A stretch of DNA of 64,000 nucleotides from Plasmodium brasilianum (Eukaryota > Apicomplexa > Aconoidasida > Haemosporida > Plasmodiidae). The stretch covers positions 566,501 through 630,500 of the forward strand of contig NC_090125.1 of assembly GCF_023973825.1 (NCBI RefSeq), read 5' to 3'. The notes below the pieces were generated by a model. That model did not search any database and had not been told where the DNA came from. It worked only from the letters and a program-made list of their open reading frames with translations. Below, in pieces: positions 26,057 to 38,907 of the stretch (the stretch's first letter is position 1; every line of letters begins with the position of its first letter). The position numbers were made by a program, and so were the translations under genes.

Positions 26057-27164
26057 TGTGAGTGAATGTGTGCAAAACCTGAGCAGACCCAATTTGCGCC
26101 TGTATGTTTTAACTCCTTTTCATGTTCATAAAAAATGGAGTTTCTAAGTATTCTTTTTGGCGAATAAGATACAAAATCGCATCTTTTCTTAGACTCACAA
26201 ATGTCTAATACTTTGCTAATATTAAATATTTTTTCCTATAAATTTTTTTTTTTTTTTTCCGAATTTATATATATAATTTATTTTCTTCTATCAGTGAAAT
26301 GATCAATATCAATGTCAATATTTTCAAAAAAAAAATTTTTTAAACTTGCAAAAAATTAAAATAAAGAAATAAAATCCTTACGCTATTTGGAGCTAACAGT
26401 AAATCTCTCCCTTCACAATACTACAAAAATGCCAAGCATGCAAGAGGCACATTTGCGAAAATGTACAACATCCCCACAAATATGTACATACACATGCAGA
26501 TATATACATAAAAATATATGTAAAAACATATGTATACAAATATATCATAAAAAAAAAAATACTCTCAAAAAAGTACACATCTTTAAAAGCAAAAATATAT
26601 ATATATATCGTACGAACCTATGTACATTTATACATATGTGTACATGTACATATTTGCAAATATAACAGATTTAATCTACTGTCTTTTCTTAAAACTTCTT
26701 ACATACTTTTTGTGAATTTTTTAAGATAAGAAAACTTTTTACATACTCTTTAATTTCTTCATCAAAACTAGTTTTCTTTAATGGTATACTGCAAGCTCTT
26801 TCTTTAAAAGAAATATTTTTTTTTTTTTTTTTGTTAAGTGTAGCATTTATTTTAATATTAAAAAATATATTACTGTTAATTATTTATTTATTTTTATTAT
26901 AATTTCTTCTCTTATATAATATATTACATTTACCACACACAAATAGTATAATACAAAATATCTACATATAAACATATATATTCATATGCAAGTATATATT
27001 CTTATTTTTAAGGCCCATTATTTTTTGGTACATTGTACAATGAAAAATAGCAAAAAAGGAAAAAAAAAAAAAATAAAATAATAAAACGATGCATAAGTGA
27101 ACTTTCGTTAAAACTTACCAAGTAACGTTAAAGTAAAAGAAAAAACAAAAAAAATAATCTTCAT
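23691..27164 (-). CDS. Secreted cysteine-module protein, about 15 exons (newly read)
   Basis: Function unknown. Minus-strand exons: 27119-27164, 26707-26801, 26382-26420, 26089-26235, 25887-25932, 25639-25676, 25507-25537, 25209-25252, 24927-24994, 24751-24781, 24546-24591, 24309-24353, 24143-24207, 23868-23910 and 23691-23746. All junctions are GT/AG and every phase agrees, giving about 279 residues. Exon 1 encodes a signal peptide (MKIIFFVFSFTLTLL). Two modules share C-x(21-23)-C-x5-C-(D/K)-F, one around LDICESKKRCDF and one around VAEECNKIPNCKF. Exon 5 is uncertain: a longer version (25887-25992, after a donor at 26079/26078) would supply a third module (C-x19-C-x5-C) but leaves a phase conflict with exon 6. 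The spacing recalls short disulphide domains of parasite surface proteins, but I cannot name the family. No membrane or GPI signal is seen at the C-terminus, which ends HASKIN. Confidence 0.7.
23940..24055. repeat. TATTATGTACTACG-type repeat in an intron
   Basis: About eight copies of a 14-15 base unit with ACATG/CTACG variants, in the intron between the last-but-two exons of the secreted-protein gene. Confidence 0.85.
25995..26054. repeat. (AT)n in an intron of the secreted-protein gene
   Basis: Near-pure dinucleotide repeat lying just upstream, on the minus strand, of the disputed exon 5. Confidence 0.9.
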
Positions 27165-27628
27165 TTTGAAAAACACAAATAAAAAAAAAAAAAAAAATGT
27201 ATATGATGCCACAGGTTTGAACAACAACAACACTACAAAGTAAAACAGTTCTTTTCATTCGCTTGTATGTATATATAATATATAAACCTATGCGTGTAGC
27301 TGTACACTCACATAGGTATATGCGTATACGTATGCATGTGCCATAAATCAACAAACATTGCAAATGACATAACATTGCATATACAGATATTTAAGTTAAA
27401 AAAGAGTACAAAGTACAGAAGTGTAAGTACACAAAAATTATAAAAGTTATTTATTAAGACAAGTTCTTATTTATCTTGCTCAATATTTCTTTTCATTCAA
27501 ATTTCAAATAAAATACAGTCGAAAAAATAAGTAAAATAAACGTTACCGCATTTATTTTGCAAATAATTATAATTACAAAACATATACGAGAAAAAATAAG
27601 AAAACATTTAAACGCAGCAAGTGTGTAT

Positions 27629-27662
<34 letters not shown>

Positions 27663-28172
27663 TTTTATTACTATTATAATTATTACAAGAACAATTTAAA
27701 AAAAATGGATAAATTTGGGTTTTCCTCTTTTAGATATTATTTAAACATTTTTATAAAGTTCATTTGAGTGAAATGTGCACTTTTTACTTAACTTCATTTA
27801 AGTATATTGCGTCTTATTTTTATTTAACTTATTTTTAGAATTAAACTTCTTTTCTAATAAATAAGCATCCTAACTAGTTATTATAAATGTGTATATAATA
27901 TATGCAATATATTATGTAATTTATTATTCCATTTATTATGCAATGTATTATGCAATGTATTATGCAATGTATTATGCAATGTATTATGCAATGTATTATG
28001 CAATATATTACGCAGTATATTATACATTATACCATGCATTATATATGCATATATTTTTCACCGACTTGATACTATTAAAAAAAGAGAACTGCACGATGAA
28101 GTAACTTCGAATGTCTTATTTTATTTTAGAAAAACAATTTTTAACTTATAAAAAAAAAAAAAAAAATTAAAT
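27165..28172. other. Intergenic region with a 12-base repeat
   Basis: Probable shared 5' region of the secreted-protein gene (minus) and the small candidate gene at 28173 (plus). It includes a TTA array at about 27632-27664 and about ten copies of TATTATGCAATG at about 27900-28025. No exon found. Confidence 0.6.
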
Positions 28173-28952
28173 ATGAGATTTCTCCAACAACACCACTTTA
28201 GCAAGTATAATGAGTCCGCATAAGCATTTACCCATGAACATATATATTTTGCTTATTCGCTTTCGTGTTACCCATACACACAAAAAAAAAAAAAAAAAAA
28301 AAAAAAAGTATCTCTGGTACGATGATATAATTAAATTGTTAGTACTTTCCGCCCATCTTCATCTTTTTTTTTCTATCACCGCAGTAACCTTTTAATTACA
28401 ATACAATGGCTGCCAACAAAAGAGAAAGTTTATGGTAACGTCCATTCACAGCATATATTACCCGCTAACTATGCGAAATGGAAAATTGTTTTCCTAAGTG
28501 TAACTACTCATATATAAAATACAAAAGAGCAACTTAAGCATATTTTAAATTAGAAAAAAAATAATAGGTAAAAAAAAAAAAGACATAAAAAAAGAAGCTT
28601 GATACTTCCTCTTCACATTTGATCGATAAATATTAATGTAATATGCTTATTACAGTACAAATATAATTGATCGTATGTGTGTATAAACATATGCAAATAC
28701 ATACACCAAACAATTACAAAGGATTACTTTACATATTAATCATTTTATTTTTTCTTGTGCGGGTGAGGATCATTTTTTATATCCCCCCCTTTTATATTCA
28801 AGATGAACTATAAAACATATATACCTATCATTTAAGAACTTAAAAATATTTATCGAAAAGCTGAAAAAAGTAAGTACAGATATAAAGGAAAATTTTCTTT
28901 TTTCCCTTAAAAAATAAAAAAGGGACTCCTAATGGGCAATTCGTTCATTTAA
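28173..28952 (+). CDS. Candidate small spliced gene, about 69 residues
   Basis: Exons 28173-28204, 28385-28499, 28837-28869 and 28923-28952; all GT/AG, phases consistent. Exon 2 is the strongest: a pyrimidine-rich acceptor (TCTATCACCGCAG) opens a 38-codon stretch containing QWLPTKEKVYGNVHSQHILP, GC-richer than its surroundings. Exon 3 ends at a canonical GTAAGT. Exons 1 and 4 are short and the last intron (53 bases) is very short, so the ends may be wrong. No family recognised. Confidence 0.4.
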
Positions 28953-30984
28953 TCAAAATATATATAATATTATATACATAAAACAACTTCACAATTGTAA
29001 AATAAGTATATGTAGTATAAATTCAAAATAATATATTATATTCGCCCGAAATGTAGAAAATTATATCCTTTTTTTTTTTTTTTTTTTTTTTATTAATTTT
29101 CTGTGAATGTATATTTATTAGGTACATAATTTTCCATACCATGAATTTGTGTGTACAGCCTTTAAATGGTAAAATGGTAGCTGTATATACATGAAATATG
29201 AAAAAAACTTAGAATAAAAAATTATTATTATAATTTTTTTAATAAAAATTAAAAGCTAAAAAATTAATCTAAAAAATGATAAAACAAAAAAAAAATTTTA
29301 GTTACATCGAACTAAACATTGTTTAATATTGCTTTCTTTTATCATTTTTTTGCCTCATTTTATACTGTTTTTTTCCTTAATTTTAATATCATTTTTTTAA
29401 TTTATTTTAATACTTTCCTTTTATTTTGTTACTTTCCATTTATTTTGTTACTTTCCATTTATTTTGTTACTTTCCATTTATTTTGTTACTTTCCATTTAT
29501 TTTACATCTTTAATTTTACATTTTTCATTGTATTCATAAAATATAGGGGAAAAATATATGCTTGTTTTATATTGCACTTGTAAATACGTATGTATTTTTG
29601 TGTACATGCATATAAGGTATGCATAATAAATATATTTATATATATGTTGTTTTTTCCTATTATTTTACCTAAACTCATCAATTAGATTTTTTATCGATGT
29701 ACATACATACATACTTACATACATACATAAAAGTTTTATTTTATTCTCATGAATATAAAATATAATATACTCGTAACACTACATGCTTCAAGCAAATATT
29801 CGGCATGTGCATAAATATATATTATGTAATACATACATACATGCACATGTACGTACGTATACACATACATTCATAAATATATGTACATACAAAAATATAT
29901 TACGTATTCATAAATATATATACATATATATATATATACATTTTATATATATAAATATATATACATATGTACATATATTACATATAGATATATATATGTA
30001 CATAAAAATATATTACGTATTCATAAATATATATACGTACATAAATATATTACATACATATAAATATGTATACATATCAACGGTACGGACTGCTAATTCT
30101 TTTAATTAAAAAATAATAGAAAATAGTGTAGTAACAGAAATTATTACATACCAAACAAAAATATAATAAATTATAATAAAATATTAATAATATATATATA
30201 ATCTTCCTTCGACTATTTATTTATTATGAAAGAATAAATAAAGTACGTATCAAAGAACATAAAAGAAGGTAAAAACAAAAAAATGATAAGCGTTAGTTAA
30301 ATGTTAAATTTCAAGAATAATCAGCAGTATGTATTCTACTGAAGATAGATATAACAAAAATTAAAAAAAATAAAGCAGGCATGTAATAAAGCAATAACAA
30401 AAAAGAAAATTTTTTTTTTTAAATTTTGTTACGCAATATTATAATAATAATAATTAAATAGGCATATATTTTTTACCAAAAATAATTTATACATTTTATA
30501 TTATATATATATGTATACATTACATAAGTAATATTATATAATACATGTATTACATAAGAATGCGCATATACGTGTAAACCTGTACATACTTGAACATGTG
30601 TTATTGTATATATAATCTCAATATTGTACGAATTTTACTATACTAACAATATATATTACATATTTATTATATGTATATAATATACATATTTTTATGTATA
30701 TATATTTATATATTTATAAATATATGAAGCTTTCTTTAAATTTATACCCATAAAAATAAACAAATAAATATATAAAATTAAAAAAATAAATCTATAAAAT
30801 AAAATAAAATTTTAATAATAAGTAAAAAATATAATTTAAAAGATCTTTATATTCATATACGCCATTATTATTTGTTATAAAAGTAACAATTAAAAAAAAA
30901 AAAAAAAATAGAAACTAAAACGAAAATACAGAAAAAAAAAAAAAAAAGGAAACAAAGAAACAAAAACAAAAGGAGAAAAACAGA

Positions 30985-31016
<32 letters not shown>

Positions 31017-31310
31017 CGATCAGGAACTAAAAAGAATAAGATTATAAAAGGGAAGATTTAAAAACGTATGTAAAAAAAAGAATGTAAAAAAATATAAGAA
31101 ATAGGAAAGAAAAAAAAGATACAGGTGGAAAGCAGTATAGAGAAGAATAAATTAGAAGAACAAGCTTGTAATTTTTACGTTTAGAAATTTTTTTTAAAAT
31201 ATACAATCAACTTTGCACAAAGAGGGACTGTTTATATAATATAAGCATTATAAACGATATATGCTTAAATTTCGCGAGTGTTAATAAATATACACATATA
31301 TACGTACATC

Positions 31311-31344
<34 letters not shown>

Positions 31345-31556
31345 TATATAAAGAGGAGAAATATTTAAAAGCAGATTTTTCCTTTGTAATCAATTTTTGA
31401 GTTAGTGCATATTTTAAGCATCACCGCGTACATATAACATTTGCATATAACGCATACCTATACATATATTTACATACGTTTATATATATTTATTTTTACA
31501 TACATATATACATATAGTTACATATATATACGTATATACACATCAGTAAGGTAAAG
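28953..31556. other. Intergenic region upstream of ALBA4
   Basis: No coding exon found. It contains poly-T, an 18-base repeat (TTCCATTTATTTTGTTAC, about five copies, 29410-29510), CATA-rich stretches at 29700-30080, several poly-A runs at 30890-31015 and an (AT)n at about 31314-31341. The purine-rich last 600 bases are probably the ALBA4 promoter and leader. Confidence 0.65.
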
Positions 31557-33062
31557 ATGGAAAATGAAAAAAAACATAATCATAAACAGAATACCGTAGA
31601 CGAAAACGAATATCCTAATTCAAAAGTGTTGTTAGTATCAGTGAAAAGGACAAGAAGGTTTTTAGAAAGAACAGCAAGGGAATTATTGGCAGGGGGAACA
31701 AGGTATATTATCCTTAGTGGATTAGGTGATGCATTACCTTTATGTGTACAGTTACAATCTTCTTTACAATCAAAGAATGCAGCAGTAGTAGTAAAAATTG
31801 AAACATCGTATAGCTACTTTAATTCTAATTATTCGTATACACCAGGATTAAAAATATATATGGAAAAGCACCCAGATTTTAAAGGCTCACGAATATCACC
31901 AGGGTATGTAAGTTTTCATGAAAAAACGGACAATTTCACACCCATTTTTGACGAAAATCCAAATGAATATATCTCTTCGGTGAATGCCGGAGATAATAAT
32001 TTGTATGTTGGAGGCGAGGGTATCAATGGATCTTTTTCTGAACTTTTGTCTGCACAGAGTCAGGAGGTCGACAAGTACGAAGCCTTGTTCAAGGTAAGAA
32101 AGAATGTGAAATAGAGTTAAATGGAAAGAGAAGGAAGGGGGAAAAAAAAAAAAAAAAAAAAAAAAAGGCTCCAATTATTTGTGTACACGAATGGCTGTAT
32201 TCTCCCTATACAGATTTTTATTTTACATTTACAAATCTGTTAAAAATGCATGCATGTACTGTATGTATGTGTATAATTTTTTTTTTTTTTTTTGGATTAA
32301 CATTGGAATGCACCCAAGGCATCGGGTCATTAGCTACCATTCCCATTTGTTCTTTTTCTTTTTTTTTTTTTCTTTTTTTTTTTTTTTTGGTTCATATTCA
32401 TTTAGTTCGATGATTTTGTACCAACTTTTACATTTATAAATATCTATTATTTTTTTTTTTTTTTGAACGTTTCGCAGGAGTTGTTAAGCAAAGCAGTTAA
32501 GGACAATGGTGAGAAACCCGATGAGGAGGTGAAATCAGTGTTATATGAAAATGTTGAAAAAAAATACCCAGATGTAAAATTAGCCTTGTGTAGAATCCGT
32601 AACAGCTTAAAAAAAGGTAGCGATTATACGACAGGATCTGTTTTTATTGTTACATTTAAGAAGAATTTCCCTCATAAGAAAGAAAAGAATATGGGTATGG
32701 TTTACGTAGTAGGCCCAAAAGGAAAAAATTTTAGTTCATCTGATGAATTTTTAGAAGCTGTACATGAAACAGCAGAAAATTTGATGACAGCGTTATGTGA
32801 TTACAATGGTTTAGTAAAACGTGAAGAAATAAAACATGTAAGAATGAATACTTGCAGAATCTGCTTATTTTCGGGTGGTATATTTAAGCATTCAAATGTG
32901 TCTAAATTAGATGTAGCTAAAGCCATTCTAAACGGGTTAGCTATAGGTTATAGACATGGACCATCACCTAGATTAAATTTTACATATGACGATAATGTTT
33001 TTAAGGATGCATGGGTAGAAACAACTGGACTGCAAGTTTTTAATCATAATGATAAGGAATAA
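31557..33062 (+). CDS. ALBA4: DNA/RNA-binding protein ALBA4
   Basis: Two exons, 31557-32093 (donor AAG|GTAAGA) and 32478-33062 (acceptor TTCGCAG), phase 0, 373 residues. The N-terminal part is an Alba fold: LVSVKRTRRFLERTARELLA, then a glycine-rich loop (SGLGDALP) and a central strand. Alba proteins bind nucleic acids; in Plasmodium several act as mRNA-binding and translation-control proteins in the cytoplasm. The length and the large conserved C-terminal extension in exon 2 fit the ALBA4 member better than the short ALBA1-3 (from memory). In-frame poly-A and poly-T tracts fill the intron. Confidence 0.93.
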
Positions 33063-33230
33063 AAATGGGAAAAATAAAAATATAATAAAGTACAAAAAAG
33101 TACAAAAAAAATTTTTTAAATGCACTAAAAATTGCAAAAAATATGCAAAAAAAAAAAATATAAAAGAGCAAATTCTTGTTTCTGTGATATGCATTATTTT
33201 TGCATGTAACAATTCATTTTTACCTGTTTG

Positions 33231-33277
<47 letters not shown>

Positions 33278-33578
33278 ACGTATAAATGAAAAAAATAAAG
33301 ACGAAATAAAGGGAAAAGGTAAAAAATACACAGTGCAACAGGATTTAGTAGCGCTATATGAAATTCTAACTGACTAATACGCATACATGTTATGTATATG
33401 AAGAGAGAGTTTTTACAAAAGACAGAAAAATGTTACATTATCACAACATCTGTTAGGGTTGTTTATAGAGTGATTATATTTCGTTCCTAATTTATGCTTA
33501 ACCAAAAAAAAAAGAAAAAAAAAAAAAAAAAAGTGTATCTCATTACATTATATATCTATATCTATATCTATCTATATA

Positions 33579-33619
<41 letters not shown>

Positions 33620-35026
33620 ACATAACATTGAATATTACGCATTAAGAACTAACCTTTTTGCATTTTTATATTCTTCCCCATTTTACTTTTTCGCATATTA
33701 ATTTTTACCAAAATTTATTTTACTCCATTATATACCAATTCCTATATTAGCATATTTTACTATATTTACTCCATTTTAATATATTAGCATATATTACTTT
33801 ATTCTACCATATATATTACTATTTTACTATTGTATTTTTATTTTATTTTTATTTTATTTTTATTTTATTTTAATTTTTTTATTTTTTTTTTTTGCCTTTT
33901 CTCTACCTTTAGATAACATATTTACAGATACAAAACACCATTGTATAAATTATTTATTTTTAATTATTTTTATAAATGATTATTTGATAAAATATACGCG
34001 TCGCCTTCTTCTATTTGGTGTACATATATTTTATATAGTTTTTTTCACTTACCACTCCCATTATATTAAAGTAATTCGAATGCACATAAAGATACATGGC
34101 TGATAATGTTTATAACACTAAGATGATATAATGGGTTGTCTGTATGTACAAGAACAAAACGAGTTTATAGCATTGCTTTGCGTGCTCATGTATATATTAT
34201 ATATACGTCCATCTTTATTATTGACGAGTATGCGAAAAACTAAAACAGTGAATTGCAAAAATAAAATTGGTGAGTTAAAATAAGTCATATAAAATTTTTG
34301 CTCCTTTTTTATTCATTCTGCGCATGAAGAGTATGAAGAATGCTTGTCATATCATTGAATGCCGATGAATAATAAAAAAAAAAAGAAGTATAATTTATAA
34401 TTCTTTTTTCCTTTAATTAATTATTCTTTTAAATTATGTTAAATGTAAGACATAAAACAAATGACGTCAAAATGATATAACACGAATAGAGAAAATATAC
34501 TACAGTTTGTTTTTTTTTATGGGTAAAATGAATGTTTTGCTACTTTTTACCTTTTTTTTTTTTTTTTTTTGTTATATCATGTGCACACATGAAATAAATA
34601 TTTAATCATATATAATTTTAAAAAGTATCGCATAAATACGCACGAATATATATGTATATATATGTAAGCGCAAAATGGGGTAAATGTATTTATATGTAAG
34701 TATACAGTTGTCTTAATTTTTCACACCTTCAAACAAAAAAATAAAATAGAATGAAGTAAAATGTAATATAGTGACGTAGAATAAAATAAAGTCAAGTAAA
34801 TATAAAAATAGGTCAAAGTAAAATAATAAGCTTTAAAAAAGGAATTTTTCTTTTTTTTCTTTATTATTAAATAATGAACAATGAATGTGTGATAAAAGTA
34901 GTATCATCGCTGATTTTGTTAAGTTAAAATTTTAACCTTTTTCAATATTCCTTTTTTTCATCTCTCTGTTTTCTTATCCCTTCTTTTCACATACCCCCTT
35001 TTTTTTCTATCTCTTTTTTTATCTTA
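33063..35026. other. Intergenic region between convergent genes
   Basis: Three-prime flanks of ALBA4 (plus) and the VMA21-like gene (minus). It has a TATATC/(AT)n stretch at 33545-33614, an ATTTT-rich array at 33835-33890 and poly-T runs. No coding exon seen. Confidence 0.7.
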
Positions 35027-35494
35027 TCACTTCTTTTTTTTGTTTTGATTTGTTATTCCATCCTCAACGTTATTGTTGTTTTCATTAAAAGCTAAATAAG
35101 CATATAGTAAGGTTAATGATACAATATATAAAATTACGAAATAAAGACTAAACAATAAAGACTTGTTTTTAGATAAGCTTAAACAATACACAAACATGTA
35201 TTTATACAACAGAATTAAAATTGCTGGAGATAATATAATTAACAACACAAATAAGAAAAATTTTCTTAAAACTTTAGAATTTTCTTTGTAACACAAAAAA
35301 TCATTTACTCCAAAACATCCACCTTCGGTGTCTTCTTCTGCTTCTCCTCCTTTTCCTTCTTCTTCTTCTTCTTCTTCTTCTTCTTCTTCTTCCTCTTCGT
35401 TTGTTCTCATATCTTTTACCTTTTCATCATAAATATTTTCATTCTTGCTTGGTTTATACTGCTTAAACTGTGCCTTGCTTCGAGTTTTCAGCAT
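35027..35494 (-). CDS. VMA21: VMA21-like V-ATPase assembly factor
   Basis: Single exon, 155 residues. The N-terminus is charged and includes an uninterrupted run of about 14 Glu. The C-terminal half is a VMA21-type unit: a lysine/arginine followed by a first hydrophobic segment (FFLFVLLIILSPAILILLYK), a short polar loop, a second hydrophobic segment and a closing LLYAYLAFNE, which matches the conserved (Y/L)-x-A-x-N-E end of VMA21. VMA21 is a two-span ER protein that helps assemble the V0 sector of the vacuolar proton pump. The tail is Asn/Lys-rich rather than a clear KKxx retrieval signal, although it ends in four Lys. The match rests on topology and a few conserved residues. Confidence 0.75.
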   Translation of the reverse strand: MLKTRSKAQFKQYKPSKNENIYDEKVKDMRTNEEEEEEEEEEEEEEGKGGEAEEDTEGGCFGVNDFLCYKENSKVLRKFFLFVLLIILSPAILILLYKYMFVYCLSLSKNKSLLFSLYFVILYIVSLTLLYAYLAFNENNNNVEDGITNQNKKKK

Positions 35495-35918
35495 TCTTCT
35501 GTTATTTGAAATAACACAAATAAAAAAAAATAATAATAAAATAAATAAAAAATAAAATAAAATAAATAAAAAATAAAATAAAATAAATAAAAAATAAAAT
35601 AAAATAAATAAAAAATAAAATAAAATAAATAAAAAATAAAATAAAATAAATAAAAAATAAAATAAAAAAAGGATAATATTATAATAAAATAATAATAATA
35701 ACTTTAAGAAGAAAAAGAAGAAAAAGAATAAGCGTACGAATAAGTAAAACTACTCACAAAAATAATACTTATACAGCCTTATTAGCAAACTATAAAGCAA
35801 AAATGTATATGTGAAAGGAGAAAAAGAAAATAAAAATATCAGTTTTGTGAATTAAAAATTATGCGCTCAATAAAAATAAAGGGAACTTCAAATATATATA
35901 CACGTAAAGATAACAGGG

Positions 35919-35992
<74 letters not shown>

Positions 35993-37081
35993 TTACAACG
36001 AAGATTCAACCTTTTTCATCTTCTAACGTTTATATAAAGTATTTTTTTCTTTTTTTTTTTGAAAAAGGAAAGAAAGAGGACGTTCATGCGAACAAATGAT
36101 ACATATATATATGTATATATGTGTACGTATATATATGAATGTACAAGTAAATACATAACAATAGTGGAAAGTTGGGGATACCTACTTAATTAAAACTAAG
36201 TATTATTTAAGAATTTATTATAAAGGTAAACAAAATACCGTCAAGTAAACAATTTATCTAGTAAGCGAGTTATCAATGAACTTATTATCTTTGTAATGAA
36301 TAAGCAATGTGTTACTGTTTTAAAAAAAATTCGAAATATGTGTTAAACAGAAATATAAAATTTAATTTTCCGATATAAAAAAAACTGAAAAAATAAAATT
36401 AATTACATATGTGTAAGCTTCCATTAGAAGTTTTCTTTTTCAAGTTCTTTTCCTGGTGAGCAACTTTTCGTTCGTTAAATCATACAATTGTAGTACTTTA
36501 AGCAAATTTTTATCACATGTAGTGTACACATGTGTTCATGTATATCCGCTATAACACGAACAATTTAAGCGTAGTACAAATTAACACTATAAGGTATACA
36601 CAGGGAAAATTCTCAACATAAGCAAAAAAATACTTAAGTACACTTATATCCATATAAGCACAGGTACAAACAGGGGAATATTTTAATATGTTAATTACAA
36701 CTGTTCTGGCATTCTCAATTACCGTTTTCAATAATTACTACTTTTTTTTTGACCATTTTTGTAAATGTAAAAAACTGGTGCATTTAATAATTTTCTTTGA
36801 ATCTGTAAAGGGCTTTACTAATTTTTTTTTTTTTTTTTTTTTTTTCACATTTAATCATTTTAAAAATATAATTTAAGTGCTTATCTGTATCCCTTTTTTT
36901 TTTTTTTTTTTTTTTTTAAAAAAGCAAGCATGTGTTGATAAAAAATTTGTGTATATAGAAATGTTTATTGGCCAAAATACATATTTTTTTTTTTTTTTTT
37001 TTCAAATTACACACAACATAGCGATATTTTTTATAGCAACATAATATTCTTATTTTTACTTCTATTATTCGATGTGTAAAG
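35495..37081. other. Intergenic region
   Basis: Contains an A/T array with period about 20 (35530-35670, AAATAAAATAAAATAAATAA type), a long (AT)n at 35936-35990 and several poly-T runs at 36820-37000. It is shared by divergent promoters of the VMA21-like gene and the membrane-protein gene. No exon found. Confidence 0.7.
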
Positions 37082-38907
37082 ATGAAACACTATACTGAAG
37101 GAAAAACTATTACTCAGTCAATATGTCCTAGTAACAGTGTAATGCCCTATGAAGAAAAAGTTTATACGAATAAAGATGATACGATTGTAAAGGCAAACCC
37201 GTATTACATACTAAAACAAGTCATCCTCAATTGCATTAAATGAGATGAAAAGAAAAACCAATAATAAATTGAATAATATAAGATGAATAAAATAAAATGA
37301 AATATATTAAATTTAATAAAGATGAATAAAAATAAATGTTGCTTATCAACTTCAGTCACTATGTACACACCAATGTAGTTTTTATGTAGACCTTTTTTTT
37401 TTTTTTTTTGAGTACATACAAAATTAAAATATGATTAGTTTACATGAGAAATATTCACTTAGTAACATTATATTCTCACTTCTTCAGAAGTGTAGGTCAT
37501 ATCCGTCGTTTTGTTTTATGTATGTACATATTATTATGCACCTGTTCTATACTATTCAGTTGCAAATTTTTTTTTTTTTTTTTTTTCGTATTTTCCCATA
37601 GAAAGTATTAAATATCCAAAACTTTAATTCCTTAATATGTAATTACACAGAATTTTTTGAAAATTATAAAATCTTTTGCGTCTTTTCAGTATTAAATGTT
37701 TTTATAATATTATTTTTACTCTTACTGTATTTGCTTTTTTCCCTCATAATATTTCTCCCAGTAAGGCTTAATAATTATAAATTCACTATATGAAACAAAC
37801 GTGAAAGGAGAAAATAAAAAAGGAGAAAATGGAAAAACAAAGAAAAGTTACATAGTTCTTACTACGTGTAACACAAGTGCACATTTAATGCTCACGTAGG
37901 GTTCTTTATATATATATATATATATATGTGTAAACATACATATGCGTACATGCTCATATGTGTATATGTTCTTATTTGTACATGCTCATATGTGTATATG
38001 TTCTTATTTGTACATATGTACATATATTTACGTGTATATTTTTTTTTTAGGTATTTTTTTTATTATCCTCCCTTTTCTTTTGTTTCTTTCCTTTATTCTA
38101 CCCACTAATTAGAGTAATGTGCACGCAAAAACGTATGGATCTCTACATATATATAAATATGTACACATATATGTGCGTATTATGCAAAAAAATTAGTGCG
38201 TAAAACTGCTTTTACATATAAATCGCAAAAAAAAAAAAAAGAAAAAAAATATATATATACATATATTTATATATACTAATTTATATAGGACAAAACGCAG
38301 ATAATCTTAAAGGAAGAAATAATATTTTGCACTTGCATAACTATAGGATCTCTTCTCTTTTTCATTTCGATATTATTTATATACCTCACGCCATTCGTCT
38401 CTGTTTTTTTATATCCTTTTAACGCTATTTTTATGCCTCTTATTTCAACCCTTGTTCTTCCGCTTATTGTTAGATTTCTTTTTTAAGCATATAAATATAT
38501 ACATACAACTTCTTAAGAATTTTTTTTACACAATCATTTTTTATACCATTCCTACTACAGTCACAGTAATAATGGATCTTAATATTTTATTCTTTTTTTT
38601 TTTTCTTTGTAGTTATTTACAAACTCATGTATATGTACCATTTATATAGTATTCTACACTGAGGTAAAATACCGAAATTGCAGCAGCAACGGATAAACAA
38701 AAAAAATATATGTGCATAGGTGTATATACATGTACATGCATGCATACACACATATATATATATATATATACAAATGTGCATTTTTGCAACACCTTCCTTT
38801 TAACATTATGGACCCGTTTATTCTCATAGATCTCCAAGAATATTAAAAATATGGTGCAAAACGCTTCACGACACTTATTATTCAAGTTTCCCCTTTTTTA
38901 TATTTAA
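37082..38907 (+). CDS. Multi-pass membrane protein, six exons (newly read)
   Basis: Exons 37082-37186, 37602-37760, 38051-38113, 38289-38468, 38613-38663 and 38830-38907. Each junction is GT/AG in phase 0 on both sides, giving 211 residues. A polar N-terminus of about 75 residues (SVMPYEEKVYTNKDD) is followed by four or so hydrophobic segments. Examples are NVFIILFLLLLYLLFSLIIF in exon 2, an aromatic segment in exon 3, and SLLFFISILFIYL and a further span in exon 4. A short Cys/Tyr-rich exon 5 and a basic exon 6 (ISKNIKNMVQNASRHLLFKF) follow. No family recognised. An alternative is to read exon 4 through to a stop at 38486, which would drop the last two exons; exons 5 and 6 have good acceptors and keep phase, so I prefer six exons. 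Confidence 0.65.
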
